From: Mesostigma viride
Lineage: Eukaryota > Streptophyta > Mesostigmatophyceae > Mesostigmatales > Mesostigmataceae
DNA: 60,000 nucleotides
Assembly: GCA_009746045.1 (NCBI GenBank)
Contig: RPFO01001598.1
Span: 291,001-351,000, forward strand
Direction of reading: 5' to 3'
Position numbers and translations under genes: made by a program
Shown here: positions 23,241-35,518 of the stretch, in pieces
Position numbering within the stretch: the first letter of the stretch is position 1
Layout of the letters: each line of letters starts with the position of its first letter
Notes under the pieces: model-generated
What the model saw: the letters and a program-made list of their open reading frames with translations, nothing else
Told to the model about the DNA's origin: nothing
The model's database searches: none

Positions 23241-23394
23241 GGAAACGGAGTGTCTGAGACCATGATCAATTAAGCCAAGCCTTCCCCTAGCTGATCGTAC
23301 TTCGTAATTCAAGCTCGCATGCAGACCCATCCAGTCGGCACAGACAGTGTAGTATACCAGTGTAGGTCTCTTGTCTGCGTTGCGGTCTCAATGA

Positions 23395-23640
23395 ATATAT
23401 ATTAAAAATATAATTACTTACAGCAGAGTGAAATCACTCAAACCAAAGCAAACGCCCAGCTATAAACCTATAGACAGAGCCATGTCAAAGCTATATACTA
23501 CGATAAGACCAATGGAAACGCCTAACGGGAGGAACCTAATAGCCCTGCTGCACCGCAAAATCAGCCCGCGTACGGCGGAGCATGATGTCAGCCATGGCCC
23601 GAGTCATGCAGCGCCACCGACAAGCGCTAATATATATTCA
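23395..23640 (-). repeat. Second copy of the retroelement 3'-terminal segment
   Basis: Matches 19,985-20,215 and ends at an AT-rich TAATATATATTCATTGAG junction. A TATATTCATTGAGAATGATA sequence recurs near 28,776. Bases 23,641-24,345 hold no recognised gene; the motif GGGCACGTGG and similar CACGTG words recur there. Confidence 0.8.
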
Positions 23641-24349
23641 TTGAGAATGATAAATTACAGAGGTGAGATTGGCAACATAAGGAAAAGCCCGACATAAGAT
23701 TGGCAACATAAGGAAGAACCCTGTAAAGAAAAAAAGGTGCCCCGTGTACTGGGGCCAGGTAGCACATATGGCCATGCATATGCCTTGCCCACCACGCTCC
23801 CTGTTATGATATGCTCACATCATTGGGTCTTATCAGTTATTCTAGGGCTTCAGGCCTAGACTATCAGTACACGTGGCGTTGTCCCCGTCTCCCAAGTGGG
23901 ATACGGACATGGACGGTGGTGTAGTACACTGGACATATCTCTACTAGGGTTTAGATCCGCACGTGCCATATTGGGCACGTGGGTGCTAGATATTAGCACT
24001 GAGATATGTAGGGCACACGCACGTGGGTATTCACGTGGTAGGGTTTATGAGCTGTGATGCAGACCACAAGGTGGCTGCAGTGCTAGTCCTGTACGGAGGT
24101 CCTAGGGGAGGTCCAGGACCGTCCACGTAGTGCTGCTAGGCAGTCGTTGCCTGTGGGCATCGTATCAGTCCTAGCTGGAGTAGATCTAGCTGGACGGAGT
24201 CAGCACCTCATTGGTTAGCACTAGTGCAGGATAGCTAGGTTACCCTAACCTACGTGCCCATGCAATCCAGCTTGGCAAGCTTGCATGGATTGATATTATG
24301 CCAGCCATTGCATAATCCAACACACGTTCGCTTTCATTGCACAAGTGCA

Positions 24350-24547
24350 TTAACTTTATTGCACCCACAGAACTTGCCGGATCGTCTATCGTGTCCGATT
24401 GCTGCTGTGGCATGCCTTAGTAGGCATGAAGTAGAAAGGGGGTCTCTGCCCTTTCTTCCTGTTGCCTGCACATACAGGGATTAAAAGCACTTCGGTGCTC
24501 CGTGGCTGCCCAACGGGAGCACGAGTTTACTTAATTAATTAATTAAT
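24350..24547 (+). mobile_element. Solitary 3' end of an ORF1-only element
   Basis: Contains the conserved 3' tail: TTGCACCCACAGAACTTGCC, a GGGGGTCTCTGCCC stretch, the UUCG hairpin (24,485-24,500), the second stem to 24,526, and a TTAA tail. It is heavily 5'-truncated. Confidence 0.7.
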
Positions 24548-24764
24548 GCCTAGCCTCATACATATATGGCCGGGAAGTGAAGTATACAAAGTATAGTAAG
24601 GTACTTGTGTGTCATGCGCATATGGCCGGGCATGCCACGGATCAAGTACTATTATGCTTATCTCGATCATTATAACATGAAAGTTCAAGTATCGATCGTC
24701 TGCCGATCACTGATGCCCCATTGAACCATATTCGCTGGTTGTCTCCTTAATAAAATTATTAGAT

Positions 24765-24960
24765 AAACTCGTGCCCCCGTTGGGGAGTCACGTGCGGAGC
24801 ACGGAAGTGCTTTTAATCCCTGCATGTATATGTGCATGGCATGTATACGTGGTCATTACGTGCACAACATGATCGAGGAAGAAAGGGCAGAGTGACCGCC
24901 TTTCTCCTAGTTCATGCCCACTAAGGCATGCCACAGCAGCAATCGGACACGATAATTAAT
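24765..24960 (-). mobile_element. Solitary 3' end of an ORF1-only element (inverted)
   Basis: Minus-strand copy of the same tail. The loop reads TTCC instead of TTCG. A GCAC insertion lies within the second hairpin, whose 3' arm reads GGGGGCAC. Confidence 0.65.
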
Positions 24961-25591
24961 TAATTGATTAAACTCGTGCTGAGTCACGGAGCACCGACGT
25001 GCTTTTAATCCCTGTGTGTGCACAACAGGAAGAAAGGGCAGAGACCCCCTTTCTCCCTCATGCCAGAGGCATGCCACAGCTGCAAACTATCGGACATGAT
25101 AGACGATCTGGCAAGATCCGTGGGTGCAATAAGACCCATGTGAGCATATCATAACAAGGAGCGTGGGCAAGTAATCTGAGCATAGCCAGGACGTAGCATG
25201 GCTGTACAAGGACTAAGCTAAGGCTATGCCGCTGATTGCGGTGTACCGTGTGTTAGCGGTGCACGTGACTAGGTATGGTGGCACAGCTATAGGCAAACAT
25301 TCTACATTATTGGCCTGGCTGCCATGGCGGCATGCAGTACGTGACTACCAATGGGTATAAGCTCTAGGCTATTCTAGCCCGCAGGGGCGTCCACATCTTG
25401 TTGTGGTTGATCATGCATCAGGTCCCCGCCCCTCCAGTACACCTTGGGCTTCTGGGGGTCCTGCTTGTGCATGGCGGAGGTATTCCGGCCGGCAGGTCGC
25501 ATCGCTGCATGCTGCTGCTGATCGAGTGGGGGTCAGGTCGTCGTCCATGCAGCGTCCAGGTGAGTGAGGTCGTGCAACCTCTTATGACGAG
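24961..25591 (-). mobile_element. ORF1-only element, truncated copy 2b
   Basis: Reads on the minus strand from the RRKRLHDLT region (25,591) through the WPEYLRHK-like region and 3' sequence to the hairpin region at 24,965-25,010, where the second stem is deleted. It directly follows copy 2a at 25,592. Relative to the other copies it has 3-4 bp insertions, for example CATGCAGCG for CAGCG near 25,548 and TGCATGCTG for a plain TGCTG run near 25,508. Confidence 0.6.
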
Positions 25592-26460
25592 AAAGGACAC
25601 GATATAAACGATCCGGCAAGGTCTGTGGGTGCATTGAATAACGGACCCGCGTGAACTTTATCAAAACAAGGAGCGTGGGCAAGGAAGCTAAGCATATAGC
25701 CAGGACGTAGCATGGCTGGCTGTACAAAGGCTATACTGAGCTAAGGCTATGGCTGCATGGTTAATTTACCGTGCGTTAGTGGTGCACGTGACTAGGTATA
25801 TGGTGGCAAGGTTTGAGGCAAACATTCTATAGGCGCTTGGCTGCCATGGCGGCAGCGACTACCAATTTTTAGCTAGGGCCACCAGTATTCTAGCCCGCAG
25901 GGGGCGTCCACATCTTGTGGTTACTTGATCATCAGGTCCCCGCCCCTCCAGTATGTACACCTTGGGCTTCTGGGGGCGCTTGTGGCGTAGGTATTCCGGC
26001 CACACTGGCCGCTGCTGCTGCTGCTGCTGCTGAGCGGGGGTCAGGTCGTCGTCCAGCGTCCAGGTAACTTCGAGGTTGTACAACCTCTTGCGACGAGAAA
26101 GGAAGTTACCGCTCAGTGCTTGTCCTTGCAGGGGAGGGGAAGGTGAGCAGGACTGGTGGCCGGGGGAGCCGCCTTTAAAAATTGTCCCGTGCTAAAGTGG
26201 GGAAGGCGGTGGCGGCACCCACTCAGTTCTACCTCACCTATACCAGGCCCATGAGGGTAAGGAGCTGCTGGTCCTTGAGCTCGTCGGCAATTAGGGTGGT
26301 TGATGTCTCACCTGGCTTCTGGGGGAAGTGAAGCGACGCAGCATGCACCACCCGGCATTCGCGGCGATCGCGCGGTCGGTGCATGGCCTCCCGTTGTTCT
26401 GCCCAATGATGGCAAAGGTCTTCAAGCTCCTGGAGTTTCGTAGCGATGGCCAACCATATA
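25592..26460 (-). mobile_element. ORF1-only element, copy 2a
   Basis: On the minus strand starts near KLQELED coding sequence (26,458), passes the ETSTTL...LADELKDQ region and the HRLPH region (interrupted near 26,165-26,190), then LTPAQQQQQQQRPVWPEYLR, and continues into 3' sequence that stops at 25,592 in the CGTGTC word. The frame is broken by small insertions. It carries a longer Gln run than the other copies. Confidence 0.6.
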
Positions 26461-26999
26461 GTCACTGCGTTATTGTTCTTTGTCAGCATGCATCGTTTTC
26501 CCCGTACGATCTTTGTTCTTACTGTATATATATTGTGTCGATTTCGATCATCACGACTCTTGTTGAACTTTTGCAACGTTTGTTGGTCAAAGACTACTAT
26601 GACCAAGACATTATGCTCAGACTGCCAACTGTTGGGTGTTTTTTGCAACTTCTCCCATCACATCTGTTCAACGTGCTGCCCCTTGGCACAACAAGCTCTA
26701 CCGGCCAACAGGTCGTGGATCGGCTGGATCGCGTAATATCTCCGCGCATCTGAACCCTGTGATCTCCGTTTGCGGCCAATGCCAGATCTCCGTTGCGGCG
26801 GTTCCGAGCTTGGTGCCACTGGATTCGTTGTCCACAGCCGGCGTTGCTACAGTAACTAACATGATATGTTTTCTGGCATTATTACGCGGGCTGTTGGTTC
26901 CCGCCGCACATTTGAAAGTGATGTCCTCCGATTTTTGTCTTTGCACCGTGGTGTGCGGTTCTTGGACGTTTGGAAACATGGCATGGCTAACGTAATGAC

Positions 27000-27375
27000 T
27001 GACTAGCTAGATCGACCTTTTCAGTGGTTTTCTAGTTGCGGGTATTTTCCCGTAAATGGTGGGAGAGCAATCGCATATGCAGCAATGGTGCTCACCACTA
27101 GACACTCCCGACCAGTTAGGCTGGAAACACACGCCCTGATCAAGCAAGCTTTTTCCGGCCCCACCGTCTAGGTCGCTCTACACGTAAGCCAGCGCCCGCA
27201 TAATTTCAAAGCACAATGCTACACATTTCCATCTCCATTCTTCATATTCATCATCCTGAACGAGATCGAGCTCGAAAACGCGGAAATTAAAGATAACGGC
27301 ATACTCGAGCTACCAATGATGGTCCGGATTCTCCCGATTTCTGGCCTGCGCTCAGTGGTTGTCTCCTTGACATAG
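27000..27375 (-). repeat. Interspersed repeat R1, copy 2
   Basis: The minus strand starts with TGTCAAGGAGACAACC at 27,375-27,360, then GCGCAGGCCAGAAATCGGG and the R1 body. Bases 27,000-27,110 are an inverted match to 44,815-44,925. Bases 26,461-26,999 lie upstream of the ORF1 copy, and I recognise nothing in them. Confidence 0.6.
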
Positions 27376-27417
27376 TCATGCACTAGAGGGCCGGGGATAT
27401 AATCCAAACATTTATTA

Positions 27418-27570
27418 TATATCAAAGTGACAACCAGCGCTAGCGCAGGCCAGAAACGACTGGAGAAATTATCCGGACCATGGTTAAGCTCGCGAGCCTG
27501 CCGTTAATTATCTTATCCACGACTTTGGCAAGTCGTTCAAGACCGATGGATATGCATGGAGATGGAAATG
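27418..27570 (+). repeat. Interspersed repeat R1, copy 3 (back to back with copy 2)
   Basis: Starts TATCAAAGTGACAACCAGCG and carries an extra CTAG-type word in AGCGCTAGCGCAGGCC where other copies read AGCGCAGGCC. It runs directly into the ORF1-only element at 27,572. Confidence 0.6.
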
Positions 27571-27571
27571 T

Positions 27572-28485
27572 GTGCGGACAGTGACCGCCTCAACCACCGA
27601 CGCCATCGCTACGAAACTCCAGGAGCTTGAAGACTTGCGCCAGGCACAACAACGGGAGGCCACCGACCGCGCTCGCCGCGACTGCCGGGTGGTGCTGCGT
27701 CGCTTCCCCCAGAAGCCAGGTGAGACATCAACCACCCTTGCCGACGAGCTCAAGGACCAGCTCCTTACCCTCATGGGCCTGGTAGGTGAGGTAGAACTGC
27801 GTGGGTGCCACCGCCTTCCCCACTCACGGGACAAGGCGGCTCCCCCACCAGTCCTGCTCACCCGGCTTCCCCTCCCGGCCCTGAGGACAAGCACTGAGCG
27901 GTTCCTTTCTCGTCGCAAGAGGTTGCACGACCTCACCTCAGTGGACGCTGGACGACGACCTGACCCCCGCTCAGCAGCAGCAGTGACGCGACCTGTACAT
28001 GGCCGGAATACCTCCGCCACAAGCAGGACCCCCAGAAGCCCAAGCTGTGTACTGGAGGGGCGGGGACCAGGTGAAGATCAACCACAAGAGCATGTGGACG
28101 CCCCCTGCGGGCTAGAATAGCCTAACTTGTATCCATTGGTAGTCACGTACTGCCGCCATGGCAGCCAAGCCTAGAATGTTTGCCTAGCTGTGCACCACCA
28201 TACCTAGTCACGTGCACCGCTAACACACGGTACACAACCAGCCATAGCATTAGCTTATAGTAGCCCTTAAATTGTACAGCCATGCTACGTCCTGCATGGC
28301 ACCCACAGATCTTGCCGGATCATCTATTATCGTGTCCGATTGCAGCTGTGGCAGGCCTCTGGCATGAAGGAGAAAATGGGTCACCTGCCCTTTCTTCCTG
28401 TTGTGCACATACAGGGATTAAAAGCGTTTCGGTGCTCCGTGACTCCCCAACGGGAGCACGAGTTTAATGCGTTTTAATTAAACTC
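27572..28485 (+). mobile_element. ORF1-only (half-LINE-like) element, copy 3, the most complete
   Basis: Frame 27,572-28,120 encodes a coiled-coil-like start (KLQELEDLRQAQQREATDRA), RRDCRVVLRRFPQKPGETST, the LADELKDQLLTLMGLVGE helix, HRLPHSRDKAAPPPVLL, and the RRKRLHDLT region before losing frame. The layout, coiled coil then RRM-like core then C-terminal motif, is that of an L1-type ORF1 RNA-binding protein, which coats element RNA. About 350 bp of non-coding sequence follows and then the hairpin 3' end (28,415-28,465). No ORF2 follows. Against copy 1 there are many 2-4 bp insertions (for example GTAC at about 28,146, ACAT at about 27,993, CTAA at about 28,124). Confidence 0.65.
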
Positions 28486-28609
28486 GTGCAATTAATTTCA
28501 TCATGTGTAGCCTAAGTTGTTCAATCGTTGAATTAATATGGCTAGTAATTGTTAGCAAACGAGACTTAGTAGATCGATTATTAATAATTAATTAGTTTGA
28601 ACGCTAAGA

Positions 28610-28700
28610 TCTCGACAGTAGATGACCTAGACGGTCACTGGGGCTGGAAACATAGCTTGTGTGATCAGGGCGTGTGTTTCGAGCCTAACTGTTTTAATAG
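28610..28700 (+). repeat. R1 fragment
   Basis: Contains GATGACCTAGACGG and GATCAGGGCGTGTGTTTCGA, matching 2795-2850. Bases 28,701-28,980 hold AT-rich sequence with no recognised gene. Confidence 0.5.
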
Positions 28701-28984
28701 CTGGTTTAGAGCCACTTTTTTACCGACTCCCACACTCAAGTTCGAAGTCCGAAGTTACCTAGTAACCTTATATACATATATTCATTGAGAATGATAGATT
28801 ACGGAGGTGAGATAGGCATGCAACATAAGGAAAAACCCGATAACTGGGAGAAGAACCCTGAAGAAATTAATAGTAATCTGACACATACATCCAAGGATCA
28901 CGCCAGCTGCACAAGGTACAACTAACTAACTATACATCACAAAACTACATGCACGCAGCAACAGCGCTGCCGGCCCACCATGCA

Positions 28985-29320
28985 GGCCTGGAAGGGATCT
29001 AGACCGCATGGGTCGCGACAAAGTCGGCCCGGGTGCGGCGGAATAACACATCAGCCACGGTGCGAGTGAGGGCGAGTGACAGGCGCTGCCGCCAATACGA
29101 GGACCACGTTCGGGCCGACCACCGGGCGGTCTGACCCTCGAGGTCGAGGCGGTCTTCACGGCGCTGGCAGCACTCGTGGAAAAACTCCGCTGTCTTGGGG
29201 CCCATGGCCCCGAACTCCTCAAGGACAAAGGGGATGACCCGGTGGGGCCCCACATTGCCGTAGGAGGCAAACTTGTCGCGCTCAGCCACTGTCAGCGGCA
29301 GCAGCACGGGTATATATACA
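28985..29320 (-). pseudogene. 3' fragment of the YLDD retroelement family
   Basis: Minus-strand peptide GNVGPHRVIPFVLEEFGAMG...EFFHECCQRREDRLDLEG...SYWRQRLSLALTRTVAD is very similar to the last 110 residues of the 20-22 kb protein. It is 5'-truncated near 29,320. Confidence 0.75.
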
Positions 29321-29399
29321 TTTGCCATTGGCACCGCATGCACGGGCTGAGTGACCAAAACCCCGAAGCCGTTCAAATGGCTCCACCACGCGGAATCGA

Positions 29400-29870
29400 C
29401 CCCGAATCTTTGCAATGCAAGATTCTAATAATGCGAGGTGAGAACTCCGAGTCCCTTGCCAAGGCATTTGAGAACAAAATCCTTGCCCCCCCACGGCCCT
29501 CATTGGTGAGCTTATTAAGCTGGAGGCTACCCGCCTTAGTTCACTGCTCGCGCCCGGGCAACTAGGCTGGACCGCCGGCCACGGCCCGCTGCTCCTCACC
29601 TTTGAGTACATGGTGGACAAACTGCTGTTTCTCATGCGTCGCAAGCGGCTCGTGGGGACCTCCTACACGCTGGACGACGACGACTTGACCCCAGGGCACA
29701 GCAACAACGGTGACGGGAGCTATGGCCAACCTACCTCCAGCTCCGGCAGACCGAGCATGCAGGGAAGAAGCGGGTCTACAGTGGAGGGGGGCGGTCATCT
29801 ACGTTGACTGTACAAGGCCTGGCAGGCGACCCCTGCCGCAGCAACCCCATGCAGCAAACCCAGCCTAGTA
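29400..29870 (+). pseudogene. Second L1-type ORF1 fragment, diverged subfamily
   Basis: Plus-strand peptides include AKAFENKIL, LLLTFEYMVDKLLFLMRRKR and SYTLDDDDLTPG, followed in another frame by LWPTYLQLRQ-like and VY-SGG sequence. The order matches the ORF1-only elements, but the sequence is clearly another subfamily, shared with 17,500-17,710. Frames are broken. Bases 29,880-30,440 hold an open plus-strand frame (29,907-30,407) that resembles nothing I know and may be chance. Confidence 0.5.
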
Positions 29871-30441
29871 GGGGGGTACAGCCGCGGTAGTGTTGAATAG
29901 TAACTGATGTTTCCACATTTTGAGTGCAGGTGGTGGTTTCGGGCTAACTCGTCGCCGGGTGCCCCGGACCTTTCCACATTCGGTGTTCAGGTCGACCGGA
30001 ACTACCGAGTTTCGACTGAAAAGTGCCTGAAACTGACCCAGGCACTACATACCTGCACCGCCGAAACTTCTGGTGCATGGGTAGTGCAGGTCATGTTTCG
30101 GAGAGGTCGAAATGGTCAGGCCAAGGCCACCTATAGCCAGATCCGAAGGATGTGGTACGAAATGGCAAGTACCAGGTCGTACGGCAGAGAAATCGAGTTG
30201 GTCAGACTGAAGCGAAGATCCGGTCTGATAATCTCTGCGGCCTGGTACGGACGCGGAGAAACCATGGTGGAAATGACCTTCCGTAATAATTCGCTACTGA
30301 TTCGTGCGTCGGAACTAGGATGGATGCCTCGTATTTGTTTCGGGACCAATCCGTGCCCGAGTTTCTGCCTAATTGTCCCGGAATGTGGATCAACATGCAT
30401 GGTATGAAGCACGTCCATATCCTCGTTACTAGAACCAATAG

Positions 30442-32082
30442 TCAGCCCCGGCGTCGTGAGAGGGCGTCGGGAACAACGTTGTCCGCGCCCTTGACGTATT
30501 GTATCTTAAACGGTGCAAACTGCGACAATTACTCCATCCACCGCGCTTGACGGGGCGTCAGGTTGGGCTGCACCAGGCGTTGGGTGAGAGGCCGGTGGTC
30601 AGTGTGGATCACCAGACGGTGGGGGTCTAGATCCCCCTGCTCACTAATGGCCACCGAAAACTGTGCGCCCGAAAGATGGTGACGCCACGTGTGGCAGCAG
30701 TAAACTACTGCCAGGAGTTCCTGTTGGTGTACTGGATAGTTCCGCCCCGCCGGAATCATCGTACGAGAGATGTACTCAATGGGCTGTAGACCCTTGCCTT
30801 GATCCTGCAGGAGAACGCCCCCGATGGCCACTTTGCTGGCGTCAGTAGCCACGACGAAGGGAAGGGACGGGTCCGGCAGGACGAGGACAGGGGCTCAGTG
30901 TACGTGGTGAGGTAGCGCTAGGGCCTCAAAGGCCTGCTGGCACTGCTCAGCCCACAGGAACGGAGTACCCTTCTTGAGAAGAGCGTTGATCGGGGCGGCG
31001 ACTGTGGTGGCGAACCTCGGGATAAACCGTCGGTAGTAGGAGGCCAATCCTAGAAAACTGCGCACCCCCTTCACGTCCGTGGGAACCGGCCACTGCTGGA
31101 CTGACTCAATCTTCTCCGGGTCGGTCGCGATGCCGTCAGCAGACAGGGTGTGGCCCAGGAAGGGCACACAGCGACCGGCGCGCACCTTGGCTTTCCGCGC
31201 CGACAGGTGCTCGTCTTCCATGATCTGTAGCACCGCGTCAACATCCTCCAGGTGCTCCTCGAACGTCCTGGAATACACCAGAATGTCGTCCAGGTACGCC
31301 AACGCACACGTGCGCTTGTAGGTCCATGGTGGACGCGCCCCCTTCTGCGGGTCCGTCAGATCCTGGGAGACCTGCGGCAGGTGGGCCGTGCCCATCACCG
31401 GACGGAGGATGTCGATCATTCATCAGCATCTGGAAGGACGCGGGCGAATTACACAGGCCCATAGCCGCCACCCGGAACTGGTAGTGACCGAAGGGCGTGG
31501 CGAACGCAGTCTTGTGACAATCCTCAGGCGCGATGCGCAGCTGCCAGAACCCGTCCGCGCATGCATGCAGTCGATGACCGTGAAGCACGTAGCCCCTTGG
31601 ACGCGGTTGAAGATGTCGTCAATCCTCGGCAGGGGATACTTGGACTTGACCGTGATGGCGTTCAACTTCCGGTAGTCGGTCACCAGTCGCCACTTGCCCC
31701 CTGGCTTGGGGACGAGCAGCACACCTGCGGAGAAGGGACTGTTGCTGGGCTCGATGAGCCCGGCGTCGAGCAGCGAAATGAGAATCTTCTTGAGCTCCAC
31801 TAGCTCGACCGGACCCATGCGGTACATGGGGGACGCTGTAGGCCCGGAACCCTCCTGTACCTGGATGCGGTGTAGCACCGAACGATGGGGTGGGAACTGG
31901 GGCGTGCGGTCCGCGAAAAGAGTGGTGCGCTTCTCCAAGACGGCGTTGAACCGCGCCAACTCGTCCGGGGCGAAGCCGACGCCGATCTCGTTGAGCATGG
32001 CCTGAGTGCTGTCCAGGTCGATGCGATACATCGTATATTCCTTGCCCTTCCGAAGTTGGCGTGCCAGCGTCTTGCTGCTCAT
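30442..32082 (-). pseudogene. Gypsy reverse transcriptase and RNase H, frameshifted
   Basis: The minus strand reads VPKPGGKWRLVTDYRKLNAI and KYPLPRIDDIFNRVQGAT (from about 31,730), then in another frame GFWQLRIAPEDCHKTAFATP and GLCNSPASFQMLMN, then in a third frame AYLDDILVYSRTFEEHLEDV, FLGHTLSADGI and SFLGLASYYRRFI. RNase H carries TDASKVAIGGVLLQDQG and HTDHRPL. A stop (TAA, 30,529-30,531) interrupts RNase H, after which a YVKGADNVVPDALSRR-type end is still recognisable. The catalytic YLDD is intact, but the frame changes twice before it. Confidence 0.85.
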
Positions 32083-32142
32083 CAGGATCTGGGACGCTGG
32101 TCGAGGCCCGTCTGCCGAAAGCTCGTGTCTAATGTTATGTAC

Positions 32143-32628
32143 CTAGAGCTGCTGCCTGTGCCCTATACTCGCTGTCGCGGGACACCAAAAGGATCCATTC
32201 GGAAACCAAACTACTCGCCGGCGCACACTGATGTCTACATCCTGCGCGTCCAACCAGTCGAGCCCGATGATGATGTCTGCAGCTCCCAGCGGCGCGATGG
32301 TCGCAGCCAAGTCGACCGGAGTGCCTTGCAGCATTCCCTCTACCAGGCCGGGCGACCGGTGTTGGCGACCGTCCGAATAGGTCACATGCACCGCTGTGGT
32401 GTGCGGGCGAGGAGTCAGACCCAGCCGGCGCACCAGGGCCTCGTTGATGAAGGACGTGGAGGCACCGGTGTCGACCAAAAACTTCACGTCCATGACCGTT
32501 TTCTCTTTCAAATACGGGTCAAGGACGGTGGGAGGAACAAGTAAACCCCCACTGAAAAGAAACAAATGTCGCGGGCCTCCGTGAGACATGCGCGCCGGTT
32601 GGGCGGCCGCGTCTGCTCCGGAAGCCAC
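32143..32628 (-). CDS. Gypsy aspartic protease domain
   Basis: An open stretch with the retropepsin signature FLVDTGASTSFIN, later IIIGLDWLDAQDVDI, the second conserved hydrophobic-G motif. It lies between the gag remnant and reverse transcriptase. It would cut the polyprotein; here the neighbouring frames are broken, so it is a relic. Confidence 0.8.
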   Translation of the reverse strand: MASGADAAAQPARMSHGGPRHLFLFSGGLLVPPTVLDPYLKEKTVMDVKFLVDTGASTSFINEALVRRLGLTPRPHTTAVHVTYSDGRQHRSPGLVEGMLQGTPVDLAATIAPLGAADIIIGLDWLDAQDVDISVRRRVVWFPNGSFWCPATASIGHRQQL

Positions 32629-34674
32629 GTGATTGACGTCTACTTCTACACTAATCGACTCTGCGTCTGTGTGACTACCTGCATGGTCTATCGTTGTCGT
32701 CTGGGTGACTATCTGGTCTATCTACCCTACCATCGTCCATCTACCCCGGGGCCCAACCCCACGGGTAAGGCTACTACTCCCAAGGAGCGGTGGGACGGGA
32801 GGCCGCCTCGCCTGACCGCCCGCCCTCTTCCCCCCCCTCCTCCTCTTCATCAGCGTCCTCCTCATCGTCATACTCGTACCCAGCCACTGCCTGTGTCTGG
32901 CCGGAAGAGGAGGCTTGCCGCCGAGCCTCGATCTCGTTAACCGCGCGCAATACACCCTTGGTAGAGTTGGTCGCGGGCGGTCGCGGCTGCTGGTACTGGG
33001 TCGGGAATTGCCGGGCATGCTGCAGGCGAGCCGCCCGCTCGCCCGCGTTGCGGGGCTTGTCCCTGGGGCCGGAGGAGTCGGGGCGACTGCCGAACGCCGG
33101 GCCGGAGAACCTGGGCTCGGTCTCCCCTGCGCCGCGACCGGCGTGCTTGCCCCGGAGCTTGGGGCAGTCGCGCTTGAGGTGTCCCACCTCACTAGCTGCA
33201 CATGAATTAAGCAGCGGGCCTTGCTGGCGTCGATGGCGTTGATATACCCTGGTCAGCATAGCCGTCCTCGAGGTCATCGGGATATAGTCTTCCTCCTCCT
33301 CGCCGGTGAACTCAGTGGAATACAGCTGATTCACCCGCCGCGGGGGAGCTGGCCTGAAGAAACGACGCACCGAGAGTGCGCGCCCGCGAGTCACCACAGC
33401 GGCCACCTGCAGAAGATACCTCTGGATATTCAGGATGTCGGACCCACTCCTCCCACGGGACCTCAGCATAGTGCTTCAGTACCTCATCCTGCAACTCTGG
33501 ATTGCTGGAGGGCCTCGATGAACCGGATCTTGTACTCATACCAGGTCATGTCTGTCAGGTAGGCGGCGCTGGACTCAAACTTGGAGAAAAACTCGCGGTA
33601 CGGGGTGGATCCCTGGCGCAGCTTGCCGAATGCGAGTCGCTCGTGGATTACAGCATCTGGGGGCACCAGCTTGCGGCGCACCCGGTCCATCAGCTCCTCC
33701 ACGATTTGCGGGTACGATTGGGATGCGATGCTCTCACAATTCAGGATGCTCACCACCGAGGGGTTCATGCAGGTGTTGACGACATATGCACGGGATGAGA
33801 TCGCAGGTGGCCAGTTCCCAACTGTGGTGGTTACACCAGACGGTATACTGTTGTTGCCACATGCGTCCCCACCATTCGTCAATCTCCCGCGGTTTCATGT
33901 CCGCGTGCAGCTTGGGAACATTCTTGAAAGTAGGCATCAGTGGGGCCTTCACAGTACTAAGCTTGGGTCCACCGACCTCGCGATATGCAATGGATCCGAA
34001 GGCTGGGGGCTGCGACCGGGGAAGAGATCCGGATCTGTCCGGCGTGCCGTGCGTCCGCCGCACCTGTACAGACGATGGGTGTTCGTACCCCGGGTCATCC
34101 AAAGCCACCCTGCTGAAATTCAGGTTGCTGACGACAGCAGGCGAGTGGACCATGCTGCTGTCATGCAATCCCCGTGGGCGCTGCGGTTGGGCGACAGGTT
34201 GCTGGACGGGTGTCTGAGTCTCCTCGCCGTGTGCGGTAGCGCTTCTGTCATCCCCTAGCCGGGCCCGTGGCCTATGAGCTCCGAAGGGCTGGCTCTGTGC
34301 CGCTGGTTCCTCGTTATCATCCACGGCCACTTCCAAGTCGCCGAATTCGCCATCTGCCCCAGTGTTCTCCCCGTCATCATCCGAGTACCACAACACCGTG
34401 GGTATAAACAGGGAAGTACTGCCAAAGGACACTCTACGCCTGACCCGGTGCATTGGGGCCCGCGGAGGTCCCTGAGGGCGACCCCGCCCTGCCCAGGGAT
34501 GCGATGGTCGCTCCGTGGCTGGCTGTCGATAACGGTAGTGCAGCGTGTCTTCATTCTCGTGCCCGGGCTGCTCAGGACGTACCGTGGCAGCCACTGTGAC
34601 CTCGACTGGGGTTGTTGCTGCTGCGGTAGCTGCTGCTGCTGCCGTTGCATGCTGCTGCTGCTGCTGCTGCTGCC

Positions 34675-35040
<366 letters not shown>

Positions 35041-35385
35041 AACCCTCCTGGAGCATCTCCCGGTTGCGCCTGTCTTCGCCTTGTTCCAATCTGGAGTCTA
35101 GATTGTCCTCATCTGATGAGCCTCTAGGTTCCTGGTCGCTGGATCGCGGGGAGCCTTCCGCAGGTCTCTCCATGACCTCACCTCTATTTGTCCCTACTTG
35201 GACGTGCGGTGGTACCTCTAGCTCCTGTATACCTTGCTCTGGGTTGTCTACCTGTTCTATCTCTCTGTTCTCTGATTCTCTTGCTCTGTTCGATCCCGTC
35301 TTCTGTCTCTTTGGCGTTCCGTGTTTGGTTCCGTGTTGGCATGGTGCTCGTACCGGTACCTTGCAAGCTGCAGGCAACACCTCCC

Positions 35386-35518
<133 letters not shown>

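Noticed and set aside
29907-30407. 166-codon plus-strand frame
   Set aside because: No recognisable motif, no clear start context, and it lies at the truncated end of the Gypsy element; chance openness is plausible.
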